From contig NZ_JABTTE010000005.1 of the NCBI RefSeq assembly GCF_013303125.1, forward strand, positions 62,001 through 126,000: 64,000 bases of DNA. Reading direction: 5' to 3'. Source of the DNA: Calidifontibacillus erzurumensis. Lineage in GTDB: Bacteria; Bacillota; Bacilli; Bacillales; Bacillaceae_J. This document shows, one piece after another, positions 1 through 8,601 of this stretch (the first letter of the stretch is position 1; every line of letters starts with the position of its first letter). A program made the translations under genes and the position numbers. The notes under the pieces are model-generated. The model saw only the letters and a list, made by a program, of their open reading frames with translations, was not told where the DNA came from and did not search any database.

Positions 1-920
1 TAGGTACTGAAGACGTGCCAATTTTTTCAAATATGCACGAAGCAAGCGCTTTATTAGTAGGCGGAACGCTGACAGCTGTTGATTTAGTAATGGAAGGACA
101 AGCAGAGCATGCGTTAAGTTTAGGCGGCGGATTGCACCATGGTTTCCGTGGAAAAGCTTCTGGATTTTGTATTTATAATGACAGTGCCATCGCCATCAAA
201 TATATGCAGCGGAAATATGGTGTTAGAATTTTGTATATTGATACGGACGCCCACCATGGAGATGGGGTTCAATGGGCTTTTTATGATGATCCAACCGTTT
301 GCACTTACTCAATACATGAGACTGGCCGCTATCTTTTCCCAGGCACCGGCAATGTAAACGAAAAAGGACAAGGCGAAGGATACGGAACAGCATTTAATAT
401 TCCTATAGATGCTTTTACTGAAGATGAATCATTTTTAGAATGTTTTACAACTTCTATTCGGGAAGTAGCAGAATTTTTCAAGCCTGATGTGATTATAACC
501 CAAAACGGTTGTGATTCCCATGTTTTAGATCCATTAACCCATTTATCTGTAACAATGAAAGTTTACAAAGAAATTCCTAAAATTGCCCATGAAATTGCCC
601 ATGAATATTGTGATGGGAGATGGATTGCAGTTGGCGGAGGAGGTTATGACCACTGGCGTGTTGTTCCACGGGCTTGGTCTCGTATTTGGCTAGAAATGCT
701 TGAAATTCAAGATGAAATCGCGCAAGGCCCTCTGCCGCAAGAATGGGTTGATAAATGGCAGCCAAAAGCTCCTGTTAAATTAATTACAACATGGGATGAT
801 CCTGAAAATCTTTATCCACCGATACCAAGAAAACAAGAAATTACAGAAAAAAATAGACAAACATTACAAAAAGCACTGCAACACATACGAAACACAAAGA
901 AAAAACAAAATTGCTTTTAG
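1..920 (+). CDS. acuC: AcuC, histone-deacetylase-family protein deacetylase, 5' truncated by window edge
   Basis: The reading frame is open from the first bases, so about 80 N-terminal residues lie outside the window (the B. subtilis protein is about 387 aa). About 305 codons are visible. Class I HDAC-type signatures are seen: the His-His pair in HHGFRGKASGF, the metal site DTDAHHGDG, QNGCDSH, and GGGGYD carrying the catalytic Tyr. In B. subtilis AcuC deacetylates and so activates acetyl-CoA synthetase AcsA; it is cytoplasmic. It converges on ccpA with a shared terminator. In B. subtilis motPS lies beside ccpA; here nothing separates the two genes. Family assignment is firm; the substrate is inferred from orthology. 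Confidence 0.95.
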   Translation, partial: GTEDVPIFSNMHEASALLVGGTLTAVDLVMEGQAEHALSLGGGLHHGFRGKASGFCIYNDSAIAIKYMQRKYGVRILYIDTDAHHGDGVQWAFYDDPTVCTYSIHETGRYLFPGTGNVNEKGQGEGYGTAFNIPIDAFTEDESFLECFTTSIREVAEFFKPDVIITQNGCDSHVLDPLTHLSVTMKVYKEIPKIAHEIAHEYCDGRWIAVGGGGYDHWRVVPRAWSRIWLEMLEIQDEIAQGPLPQEWVDKWQPKAPVKLITTWDDPENLYPPIPRKQEITEKNRQTLQKALQHIRNTKKKQNCF

Positions 921-931
921 CAATTAAAGAT

Positions 932-977
932 GCCGAACAATATTTTACATATTATTGTTCGGCACCCTTATTTTTTC
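932..977. terminator. Bidirectional terminator between acuC and ccpA
   Basis: A perfect 11-bp inverted repeat (932-942 and 953-963, arms GCCGAACAATA) with a 10-nt loop is followed by a T-rich run on the plus strand. It lies between the convergent ends of acuC and ccpA. Confidence 0.85.
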
Positions 978-983
978 CGTATT

Positions 984-1988
984 TTACTTAGTAGATTGAC
1001 GGAATTCAATGCGATGCGGAAGCACAACAATATGATCCTCTACTTTTTCTTTATTCATATATTTCGTTAGTAAACGCATCGCAACTGCTCCAATATCATA
1101 AGTTGGCTGGACAACTGTCGTTAATTGCGGACGAACCATAACAGCAAGCCTTGTATTATCAAAGCCAATAACCTCAATATCATCAGGAACAACTAATCCA
1201 TTGTCTTGTGCACCATGAATGACTCCTAAAGCCATTTCATCAGTTGCTGCAAAAATAGCAGTCTGCTTTAAGCCTTTTTCTTTAAACTCTTGAATGGCCT
1301 CCAAACCTGAATCATATGTAAAATCTCCATAATAAATGTTATTTTCATCAAATACAATGTTTGCTTCTTCTAACGCTTTTTTATAGCCTGCTAATTTCAA
1401 ATCTAGGTTTGAAGTTCCCTCTAGAGATGGCCCAGTTACAAAACCGATGTCACGATGCCCTTTTTCAATCAAGTAATGAACAGCATCATAGGCTGCTTGC
1501 TCATAATCAATATTAACAGATGGAATCTCGTTATTTTTCTCAACTGTAGCTGCTAGGACGATTGGAACAGGTGATTTTTTAAACTCCTCGACGTGCTCAT
1601 CAGTAATAATTCCACCCATAAATACAATTCCATCTACTTGCTTTCCAAGCATCGTATTTAATAGATGCAATTCTTTTTCCTTATTTTGGTCAGAGTTACT
1701 TAGAATAATATTGTAGTTATACATTGTCGCAATATCTTCAATGCCTCGCGCTAATTCTGCAAAAAAGACGCTTGAAATATCAGGTATAATTACTCCAACT
1801 GTTGTTGTCTTTTTGCTGGCTAGCCCACGGGCAACAGCATTTGGTCGATAACCTAACCGTTCAATTGCTTCAGCAACTTTTTTCCTTGTAGAGGGTTTAA
1901 CATTCGGATTTCCATTTACAACACGGGACACCGTTGCCATTGATACACCAGCTTCTCTAGCAACATCATATATCGTAATGTTATTCAA
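984..1988 (-). CDS. ccpA: Catabolite control protein CcpA (LacI/GalR family)
   Basis: A 334-aa regulator, the normal length of CcpA. The N-terminal LacI-type helix-turn-helix (about residues 5-24, [20 protein letters not shown]) is followed by the hinge helix ([12 protein letters not shown]) and a periplasmic-binding-protein-like core. With phosphorylated HPr-Ser46 it binds cre sites to repress secondary carbon genes. It lies next to acuC and aroA as in B. subtilis. A likely target, a near-consensus cre, lies in this window upstream of the TRAP genes at 50252. A good sigma-A promoter precedes it. Confidence 0.97.
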   Translation of the reverse strand: MNNITIYDVAREAGVSMATVSRVVNGNPNVKPSTRKKVAEAIERLGYRPNAVARGLASKKTTTVGVIIPDISSVFFAELARGIEDIATMYNYNIILSNSDQNKEKELHLLNTMLGKQVDGIVFMGGIITDEHVEEFKKSPVPIVLAATVEKNNEIPSVNIDYEQAAYDAVHYLIEKGHRDIGFVTGPSLEGTSNLDLKLAGYKKALEEANIVFDENNIYYGDFTYDSGLEAIQEFKEKGLKQTAIFAATDEMALGVIHGAQDNGLVVPDDIEVIGFDNTRLAVMVRPQLTTVVQPTYDIGAVAMRLLTKYMNKEKVEDHIVVLPHRIEFRQSTK

Positions 1989-2048
1989 TAGTAATACCTC
2001 CTAATCCGTTCTTAAAGACGCACTTTCTTATAAGTTTTCACTATTTTG

Positions 2049-2077
2049 ATTGTATCTTAAACTATAATCTAGTACAA
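2049..2077 (-). promoter_or_regulatory. Sigma-A promoter of ccpA
   Basis: On the minus strand, TTGTAC (2072-2077) and TACAAT (2049-2054) are separated by exactly 17 nt, about 60 bp upstream of the ccpA ATG. Confidence 0.6.
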
Positions 2078-2148
2078 ACGCAAAGCAATAATCAATAGCA
2101 TGATTCACAAATTATTAAAAATTTGCTTCAAAAATTTGCTATATTATA

Positions 2149-2178
2149 AAACCTGTATCAAATAAATGACACAGGTTT
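2149..2178 (-). terminator. Weak hairpin downstream of aroA
   Basis: Arms AAACCTGT/ACAGGTTT (2149-2156, 2171-2178) form a stem just after the aroA stop codon. The following minus-strand sequence is AT-rich but has no clean T run, so it is a possible weak terminator only. Confidence 0.35.
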
Positions 2179-2185
2179 CCTTCAA

Positions 2186-3262
2186 CTATATTTTCACTTT
2201 CATATTGGCCGTGATTTCTTTCATAAAATGATCAAACATTGGAATATCCATTTGTTGAGCTGAATCAGATAGGGCAACAGCTGGATCTGGGTGTACTTCT
2301 GCCATAATGCCGTCAGCGCCAATTGCAATTGCCGCCTTCGCAGCTGGAAGAAGTAAGTCTCTGCGGCCAGTTGAATGAGTAACATCAACCATGACAGGCA
2401 GATGTGTTTCTTGTTTTAGAATTGGCACAGCTGTAATATCTAATGTGTTTCTAGTTGCTCTTTCATACGTACGAATACCACGTTCACATAAAATAATATT
2501 GCCGTTTCCTCGTGAGTAAATATATTCAGCAGCGTTTATAAATTCGGAAATCGTTGCTGATAGGCCGCGTTTTAAAAGAATCGGTTTGTTAATTTCACCT
2601 GCAGCTTTTAATAGCTCAAAGTTTTGCATATTGCGTGCCCCGATTTGGATCACATCAAGATATTCGACAGCTGTTTCTAAATCAGCAGGTGTTACAATCT
2701 CACTTATAACAGCTAAATCATATTCATCGGCAATACGCTTCAATATTTTTAATCCCTCAAGTCCAAGTCCTTGGAAATCATAAGGTGATGTTCTCGGCTT
2801 ATATGCACCGCCGCGCAATAGTTTTAAGCCGTGTCTTTTAAGAGCCTCTGCAACAGCTGCTGTTTGCTCATAGGATTCAACAGAGCAAGGCCCCATGACG
2901 AAATGAACATTGCCATCGCCAATCTTCTCGCCTTTCACTTCAACGATCGTATCTTCTGGTTTTTTCTTGCGTGAAACAAGCAGAGCTTTGCGATGGTCAT
3001 CCTCTTGCAATTCTAAAGCAGCTTTAAAAATTTCTTTAAAGATATGTTGGATCGTTGAGTTTTCAAACGGGCCGTTATTGTTGGCTAAAATTAAGTTCAA
3101 CATCTCTCTTTCACGTACAGGGTCAAAGCGGTTTACACCTTGCCTTTCTTTTACTTTCCCTATTTCTTTAACAATTTCGCCGCGTTTATTAATCAACTCC
3201 AGAAGCTTTAGATTTACTTCATCTAATTGAGCTCGTAATGCCTCCAACTCGACATTGCTCAT
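2186..3262 (-). CDS. aroA: Bifunctional chorismate mutase / DAHP synthase
   Basis: 358 aa, the same length as B. subtilis AroA(G). An N-terminal AroQ-type chorismate mutase domain (about residues 1-90) is fused to a class I-beta DAHP synthase (about 95-358) with GPCSVES, KPRTSP and KRGLSAT motifs. It makes DAHP from PEP and erythrose-4-phosphate, the first step to chorismate. The N-terminal mutase domain acts as the allosteric sensor for chorismate/prephenate in this class. It is transcribed alone, divergently from the FtsA-like gene, from a good promoter. The chorismate it ultimately supplies feeds the menaquinone genes later in the window. Confidence 0.95.
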   Translation of the reverse strand: MSNVELEALRAQLDEVNLKLLELINKRGEIVKEIGKVKERQGVNRFDPVREREMLNLILANNNGPFENSTIQHIFKEIFKAALELQEDDHRKALLVSRKKKPEDTIVEVKGEKIGDGNVHFVMGPCSVESYEQTAAVAEALKRHGLKLLRGGAYKPRTSPYDFQGLGLEGLKILKRIADEYDLAVISEIVTPADLETAVEYLDVIQIGARNMQNFELLKAAGEINKPILLKRGLSATISEFINAAEYIYSRGNGNIILCERGIRTYERATRNTLDITAVPILKQETHLPVMVDVTHSTGRRDLLLPAAKAAIAIGADGIMAEVHPDPAVALSDSAQQMDIPMFDHFMKEITANMKVKI

Positions 3263-3331
3263 AAATAATCCCCCTTTTTAAATTGTTTATAAGATTAAAA
3301 ATTTATGGTACATTTCTAATGATTAGAGTTT

Positions 3332-3360
3332 ATTATAAACAATATATTTTTAATTGTCAC
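3332..3360 (-). promoter_or_regulatory. Sigma-A promoter of aroA
   Basis: On the minus strand GTGACA (3355-3360) and a perfect TATAAT (3332-3337) are 17 nt apart, about 70 bp upstream of the aroA ATG. Confidence 0.6.
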
Positions 3361-3373
3361 GATATATTTCTTT

Positions 3374-3405
3374 AATACTTGAACGCTTTTAAGCTTTCAA
3401 GTATT
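3374..3405. repeat. Perfect 10-bp inverted repeat in the aroA / FtsA-like intergenic region
   Basis: AATACTTGAA (3374-3383) and TTCAAGTATT (3396-3405) flank a 12-nt spacer. There is no T run on either strand, so it does not read as a terminator. It lies 46 bp before the chosen start of the FtsA-like gene and could be an operator or 5' leader stem. Confidence 0.5.
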
Positions 3406-3451
3406 AAAGTTCGTGAATAAAGACACTTTAGAGGGAGAAGGTGTTTCACAC

Positions 3452-5638
3452 TTGAATGAACAATCTTCCATTTTTGCATTAGATATTGGAACGAGATCCG
3501 TTGTCGGTATTATTTTGAAAAAAAATGAAAATGGCTATGAGGTCATTGATATTGAAGCTAAAGAACATGAAAAACGTGCCATGCTAGATGGGCAAATTCA
3601 CGATATTCCCTCTGTTTCTATGCTAATTCAAGAAATAAAGGCAATATTAGAAGATCGCCACGGCCCTTTAAAAAAAGTATTTGCCGCAGCTGCTGGCCGT
3701 GCATTAAAAACAAAACGAGCCACCGCGACCATTCAAATTTCCGGAAAACCGATCATCAATTATCAAGATATCTATCATCTTGAGCTAAGCGCTGTACAGG
3801 AAGCGCAAAAACAGCTAGCAAAAGAAAATTTGGGAAGTGAAAGTTTCCATTACTATTGTGTCGGCTATTCCGTGATGCGGTACTTTTTAGACAATGAAGA
3901 GATTGGTAGTTTGCTAGAACAACAGGGAGAAATAGCGTCTGTTGAAGTGATTGCTACATTTTTGCCAAAAGTTGTAGTTGAATCATTAATATCCGCCCTC
4001 CACCGTGCAGGACTTGAACTAGAAGCATTAACGCTAGAACCGATTGCTGCTATCAATGTACTTATTCCTCCATCAATGAGAAGATTAAACGTTGCTTTAG
4101 TTGATATAGGTGCCGGGACTTCAGATATTGCAATCACAAACGAAGGTACGGTTGTTGCTTATGGAATGGTACCAATTGCCGGTGATGAAATTACAGAAGC
4201 GATTAGCGATCAATATTTGCTAGATTTTCCACTGGCAGAGAAAGCAAAGCGGGATTTATTGAATAATTCTTCTATTAAAATAACTGATATTTTAGGGTTT
4301 GAAACAGAAGTCCCGAGAGAGGAAGTCATCAAAGCAATATGGAAAAGCTTGGACAAGCTGGCAACAGCAATTTGCGATGAAATATTAATGCTGAACAATC
4401 AAAAACCTCCAAAAGCTGTTATGCTTGTTGGCGGTGGAAGCCTGACACCTGAATTGCCAAAGCTCCTTGCAGAAAAATTAAATTTGCCTGAAAACCGTGT
4501 TGCTATTCGAGGAATTGAAGCGATTCAAAATCTTAAATTGTCTGAGCAATTTCAAACTGGGCCTGAATGGATAACACCAATAGGCATCGCAATTTCTGCC
4601 AAGCAACATCCGATTCAATATATTACTGTATATGTCAATGAACGACCTGTTCGCCTTTTCAATGTTAAAAAATTAACAATTGGGGATTGCCTGTTGGCTG
4701 CAGGCATTGAATTGAATAAATTATATGGAAAACCTGGAATGGCTATGATCGTTACATTGAATAATCGAGATATTACAATTCCCGGCAATCATGGGAATCC
4801 ACCAACGATCTTGAAAAATGGACAACCAACAAACTTAGACGACACGATCATAGACGGAGATTCCATTATCGTTGAAAAAGGGGAAGATGGGAAAGCGGCA
4901 GAAATAAAAATAAAAGAGTTAGTTGAAGAAACAACTGCCATCCAAGTTTGGATAAATGAACAGCCTTACAAAGTCGAAATGGAAATTTTCATAAACGGAC
5001 ATAAGGTAGATGCTGAAGAATATTTGTGCGATCATGATAGGATCGAAACAAAATTCCCAAAAACAATTGGAGAATTGCTACATCATTTGAACATGACAAC
5101 CTACACCGAATTGCTCGACCCTTTTTACGTATATTATAATCGCACGAAAGTGACCTTGCCGAAATTTGCTGCAAAAATTTTTAAAAACGGTATTGAGACA
5201 AAAGCAACAGCAAATATTTATGATCAAGATAAAATAATGATCAAACAGGAAGAGAATCCGAAACTAATAGATTTATTAAATGAAAAAGGTCTATCTTTAT
5301 ATTATCAAATACCCATTACTTTTAACGGTGAACCATTAGTATTAAGAAAAAGCTCTCTTGATGTATTTCGTAATGGCAAACTTCTAAAAGAAGACAGCGA
5401 AATCTATAAGGGAGATGAATTACAAGCGGTGCATAAACAATGTGACCCGTTTATTTTTCAAGATATCTTCCGCTATGTAAAAATTCAGTTTCCAAAAGTT
5501 CATTCCGGGAATTTTACGCTTCTTAAAAATGGACAAAATGCAACGTTTCATGATCAACTAGCACCGGGTGACGACCTTGCCATCCAGTGGCCTACCCAAA
5601 CGAGCGAATTCATAATATTGAATCGAGATAAAAAATAA
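3452..5638 (+). CDS. Large FtsA/PilM-like ATPase-fold protein with repetitive C-terminal half
   Basis: Residue numbers count from the in-frame GTG at 3413. I prefer TTG 3452 as the start because GGAGAAGGTG lies 8-9 nt before it, while GTG 3413 has no ribosome site. Residues 20-400 resemble FtsA/PilM actin-fold ATPases: FALDIGTRSVVG (phosphate 1), VDIGAGTSDIAI (phosphate 2), MLVGGGSLTPELP (adenosine). Residues 410-741 carry five copies of a roughly 21-residue unit shaped [F/L]-[K/I/R]-NG...[G/D]D-x-[I/L], at about 466, 526, 590, 652 and 704, interleaved with a second ExP-type strand, suggesting beta-grasp or SLBB-like folds. Annotated cell-division FtsA homologues of about 700 aa exist in other Bacilli. 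It is not the canonical ftsA beside ftsZ. Function is unknown; a membrane or septal role is only inferred. Confidence 0.8.
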   Translation: MNEQSSIFALDIGTRSVVGIILKKNENGYEVIDIEAKEHEKRAMLDGQIHDIPSVSMLIQEIKAILEDRHGPLKKVFAAAAGRALKTKRATATIQISGKPIINYQDIYHLELSAVQEAQKQLAKENLGSESFHYYCVGYSVMRYFLDNEEIGSLLEQQGEIASVEVIATFLPKVVVESLISALHRAGLELEALTLEPIAAINVLIPPSMRRLNVALVDIGAGTSDIAITNEGTVVAYGMVPIAGDEITEAISDQYLLDFPLAEKAKRDLLNNSSIKITDILGFETEVPREEVIKAIWKSLDKLATAICDEILMLNNQKPPKAVMLVGGGSLTPELPKLLAEKLNLPENRVAIRGIEAIQNLKLSEQFQTGPEWITPIGIAISAKQHPIQYITVYVNERPVRLFNVKKLTIGDCLLAAGIELNKLYGKPGMAMIVTLNNRDITIPGNHGNPPTILKNGQPTNLDDTIIDGDSIIVEKGEDGKAAEIKIKELVEETTAIQVWINEQPYKVEMEIFINGHKVDAEEYLCDHDRIETKFPKTIGELLHHLNMTTYTELLDPFYVYYNRTKVTLPKFAAKIFKNGIETKATANIYDQDKIMIKQEENPKLIDLLNEKGLSLYYQIPITFNGEPLVLRKSSLDVFRNGKLLKEDSEIYKGDELQAVHKQCDPFIFQDIFRYVKIQFPKVHSGNFTLLKNGQNATFHDQLAPGDDLAIQWPTQTSEFIILNRDKK

Positions 5639-5725
5639 AAACAGCCCCAAAGGTAATGACCCCCAAAAGTTAGGTTTTTTACACTAACTTTTGGGGTGCC
5701 GTACCAAAAAAGGCTGTTTTTTTAT
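5637..5725 (+). terminator. Nested double-hairpin terminator after the FtsA-like gene
   Basis: Outer arms AAAAACAGCC (5637-5646) and GGCTGTTTTT (5712-5721) followed by T residues form a normal terminator stem. Its loop holds a second perfect 13-bp hairpin, CCCCAAAAGTTAG (5661-5673) with CTAACTTTTGGGG (5684-5696). Confidence 0.7.
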
Positions 5726-6048
5726 TTTTCAACTGCTTCCTTCAAGCTAGCTTCTGTTATTTTCCAGTGAGAAGCATGCCATTTTACAGCTTGATTTTCA
5801 AATAATATTGCTTGCGGCGATTCATGTTTAACTCCAAAAGTTTCAGCAATATAGTTGGAAAGAGGACGATCATCCTGTACATATAAAAAATAAGTCGGCA
5901 AATCTGTTGATTCCGTAAATTTCTCATATTCATTAAATGCATTGCTGCTAATCGGACATGTTAAACTATGCTTGATTAGCAAAAATTTATCATTGTTTTT
6001 TAAAATCTCCGTAAATTCCTCGATCGTTGAAATTTTTTGTTTACCCAT
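5722..6048 (-). CDS. brxC: Monothiol bacilliredoxin YtxJ/BrxC
   Basis: 108 aa from the ATG at 6048, which has AAGGTG 6 nt upstream; the GTG 9 nt earlier lies inside that ribosome site. A thioredoxin-fold protein of the YtxJ family with a single active-site Cys in TCPISSNA, which replaces CxxC. Family role: reduction of bacillithiol-protein mixed disulfides in the cytoplasm. Last gene of ytxG-ytxH-ytxJ, with 18 bp to ytxH, so co-transcribed from the sigma-B-type promoter. Length matches the B. subtilis protein. Confidence 0.9.
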   Translation of the reverse strand: MGKQKISTIEEFTEILKNNDKFLLIKHSLTCPISSNAFNEYEKFTESTDLPTYFLYVQDDRPLSNYIAETFGVKHESPQAILFENQAVKWHASHWKITEASLKEAVEK

Positions 6049-6066
6049 CTTATACACCTTACCTAT

Positions 6067-6465
6067 TTATTGATTTATTTTATCATCTTCTATGCTAGCT
6101 TCTTCCTGTTCACTAGTGGCAGCTGTTTCATCTTGAACAACGTCACTTTGGAAATTGCCACCTTGTCCGTTTAAAGGAATATATTGGACTTCATTCTCAA
6201 TATCTTCTATAATTTCATCCGTTTGAGGAAAACCCGCCTTTTTCACTTTATCAATTAAAACAATTGTTTTTTGTTTCGCACTTTCTGCCAGCTTTTCGCC
6301 TTTTTCTTTCGCTATTTGTGCTTGATCATTAATATTTGAACGTAGTTCTCTGCCTGATTTTGGCGCCCATAATAAAGCTGCTGCAGCTCCGACAAGTCCA
6401 CCAATCATAACACCAATAAAAAACTCTTTCCCACCCGTCGTCTTTTGCTCATGGCGATTTTCCAT
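6067..6465 (-). CDS. ytxH: YtxH general stress protein
   Basis: 132 aa. It has the YtxH-domain signature, a Gly/Ala-rich membrane segment at about residues 15-32 followed by LWAPKSGRELR, then a charged helical region that may coil, and an acidic Glu/Asp-rich tail from about residue 105. It starts one base after the ytxG stop, so translation is probably coupled. YtxH proteins are sigma-B/sigma-H stress genes of unknown biochemical role. Confidence 0.9.
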   Translation of the reverse strand: MENRHEQKTTGGKEFFIGVMIGGLVGAAAALLWAPKSGRELRSNINDQAQIAKEKGEKLAESAKQKTIVLIDKVKKAGFPQTDEIIEDIENEVQYIPLNGQGGNFQSDVVQDETAATSEQEEASIEDDKINQ

Positions 6466-6897
6466 TTACACTCCTCCTATTTTTTTAGATTTATTTTCTT
6501 TTATGCGCTTCCAAATATCGATGACTGCGGTGCTCCATTTAACCGTTTCAATCACTGCATCGTTTTTTTGTTTAGCGCATTTGTCAACTTGATCAACAAT
6601 TTTACGGAATGAACCATTTAATCGGTTCACAGTTTCTCCTACTTCAACAAACGATTTAACGACGGTATTGATAGATTCTGATTTTTTTTGTAAGTCATCC
6701 ATAAGTATATTCGTCTTATGTAATAGCTCTTCTGTTTCTGAAGCAACCCCTTGTAACTGTTTTTCAAGACCAGTTAATGTTTGAGATACACTGTCTAACG
6801 TTCGTTTTACAGAATTAAGCATTTTATTCACATATATTACTAAAAATGTAAATGCAACTGCGATTAACGCAACACTAAAATATAAAACTTCAATCAT
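6466..6897 (-). CDS. ytxG: YtxG, DUF948 stress-induced membrane protein
   Basis: 143 aa. One N-terminal transmembrane helix (about residues 4-25) is followed by a long alpha-helical region of methyl-accepting-like heptads (VKRTLDSVSQTLTGLEKQL onward), typical of DUF948. First gene of ytxGHJ, with GGAGGAG upstream of the ATG. Likely induced by general stress through the promoter at 6924-6949. Molecular function unknown. Confidence 0.9.
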   Translation of the reverse strand: MIEVLYFSVALIAVAFTFLVIYVNKMLNSVKRTLDSVSQTLTGLEKQLQGVASETEELLHKTNILMDDLQKKSESINTVVKSFVEVGETVNRLNGSFRKIVDQVDKCAKQKNDAVIETVKWSTAVIDIWKRIKENKSKKIGGV

Positions 6898-6923
6898 TAC
6901 GGGTTCTCCTCCTCCATTTCAGC

Positions 6924-6949
6924 CTACCCTAACTCTCTATACAGTAAAC
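6924..6949 (-). promoter_or_regulatory. Sigma-B-type promoter of ytxGHJ
   Basis: On the minus strand GTTTAC (6944-6949), a 14-nt spacer and GGGTAG (6924-6929) closely match the sigma-B consensus GTTTAA-N13-15-GGGTAT, about 26 bp upstream of the ytxG start. The B. subtilis operon is a known sigma-B target. Confidence 0.7.
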
Positions 6950-6993
6950 ATTCTCTTTTCAGGAAAACTTTCCTGCCATTAACAAAAAAATTC

Positions 6994-7032
6994 AAGAAAA
7001 AGAAAACAGGGCGTTCTCCTTGCTGCCCTGTT
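6994..7032 (-). terminator. Terminator of murC
   Basis: Arms AACAGGGC/GCCCTGTT (7005-7012, 7025-7032) are followed on the minus strand by TTCTTTTTC. It lies 7 bp past the murC stop. Confidence 0.75.
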
Positions 7033-7038
7033 CTTATT

Positions 7039-8343
7039 TTACTGCTCTTGCAGTTGTTTCTCGTATGCTTCTTGAAACTTTTGAATATCACCAGCACCCA
7101 TAAAAATTAACACACAATTGTCATACTTTTTTAACATGAACGTTGTTTCTTCTGTAAGCAGTTTTGCATTCTCAATTTTTTCTTGCAAATCCTTAATCGT
7201 TAACTGGCCATTGTTTTCACGTGCTGAGCCAAAAATATCGCATAGATATACATAATCTGCATCTTTCAAGCTTTCTGCAAATTCATTCAAAAAAGTTTGC
7301 GTTCGTGTAAATGTATGCGGTTGAAAAATCGCAACAATATGACGGTTAGGATATTTTTGCCGGGCAGCTGCAATTGTTGCTTTAATTTCTGTTGGATGAT
7401 GGGCATAATCATCAATAAGCACTTGGTTCCCAAGTTTTTTTTCGCTAAACCTACGTTTAACTCCTTGGTAACTTTGAAGTTGATTTTTAATAATTTCAAC
7501 ATCGATGTCTTCATAATGGCATAATGCAATGACCGCTAATGCATTTAATACATTATGGTCACCGTAAGTAGGAATATTGAACGATGCATAAAACGTATTG
7601 CGGATAAATACATCAAAGGATGTACCTTCTGGTGTTTTATTCACATTTCTCGCCTGAAAATCATTTTCCTGATTAAATCCGTAAAATAAAACCGGGACAT
7701 TGGCGTGGATTTTCTGAAGGTGTTCATCATCTCCACAAGCAATTATCCCCTTTTTTACTTGCAAAGCCATTTCTTGAAAAGCATCGAATACGTCATCAAT
7801 ATCAGAAAAATAATCAGGATGATCAAAATCGATATTCGTCATAATCGCATAATCAGGATGATACTCTAAAAAATGACGCCGGTATTCACAAGCTTCGAAA
7901 ACGAAATATTTGCTGTTTTCCACACCTTCACCTGTTCCGTCGCCAATTAAATAAGAAGTTGGTTTGGCAGCTTTCAGAACATGGGCTAAAAGGCCGGTTG
8001 TCGTTGTTTTTCCATGGGCGCCACTTATAGCAATACTTACAAATTTTTCAATAAACTTTCCGAGGAAACGATGATAACGATAAACTGGCAATCCTTGTTT
8101 TACAGCTTCTTGTATTTCCTCATGGTCATCCGGAAAAGCATTACCGGCAATAATGATTTGATTACTTTTTATATTTTCCTTTGAAAACGGCAATATTTTT
8201 ATATTTTTATCTTCCAATGCTTTCTCTGTAAAAAAACGTTTAGTAACATCGGAACCTTGCACTTCGTTTTTCATGCCATGGAGCACTTGTGCCAGTGCAC
8301 TCATACCCGTCCCTTTAATTCCAACAAAGTGGTAAACTGTCAT
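7039..8343 (-). CDS. murC: UDP-N-acetylmuramate--L-alanine ligase MurC
   Basis: 434 aa from ATG 8343, which has GGAGGT 7 nt upstream; the GTG five codons earlier overlaps that site and is rejected. Mur ligase features are present: N-terminal [10 protein letters not shown] dinucleotide-type loop, ATP loop [20 protein letters not shown] and FQPHTFTRT. It adds L-Ala to UDP-MurNAc in the cytoplasm, the first peptide-stem step of peptidoglycan synthesis. Its place between sftA and ytxG matches B. subtilis. The 258 bp up to sftA hold no recognisable gene. Confidence 0.96.
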   Translation of the reverse strand: MTVYHFVGIKGTGMSALAQVLHGMKNEVQGSDVTKRFFTEKALEDKNIKILPFSKENIKSNQIIIAGNAFPDDHEEIQEAVKQGLPVYRYHRFLGKFIEKFVSIAISGAHGKTTTTGLLAHVLKAAKPTSYLIGDGTGEGVENSKYFVFEACEYRRHFLEYHPDYAIMTNIDFDHPDYFSDIDDVFDAFQEMALQVKKGIIACGDDEHLQKIHANVPVLFYGFNQENDFQARNVNKTPEGTSFDVFIRNTFYASFNIPTYGDHNVLNALAVIALCHYEDIDVEIIKNQLQSYQGVKRRFSEKKLGNQVLIDDYAHHPTEIKATIAAARQKYPNRHIVAIFQPHTFTRTQTFLNEFAESLKDADYVYLCDIFGSARENNGQLTIKDLQEKIENAKLLTEETTFMLKKYDNCVLIFMGAGDIQKFQEAYEKQLQEQ

Positions 8344-8601
8344 AAAATGAACCTCCACAATCTAAAACTAGCTGTTAAATTTAGTATATGATATTCGCCT
8401 GATCTCGAGCCTGTTTCTCTATTTGCTTGCGTTTATCTCTCTCTTTTACTGTGGATCATATCGCTTCATCATGGGATCAACTGTATCTTTTCAATATATG
8501 TTCCATTATACATATCTTTTGTCTTTAGTTGTAGTTTAAATCATAAATGTGGCAAAAATAGCAGGAAACGGACCATCTTTTGTAAGTGCCTTCTGCAGAG
8601 C

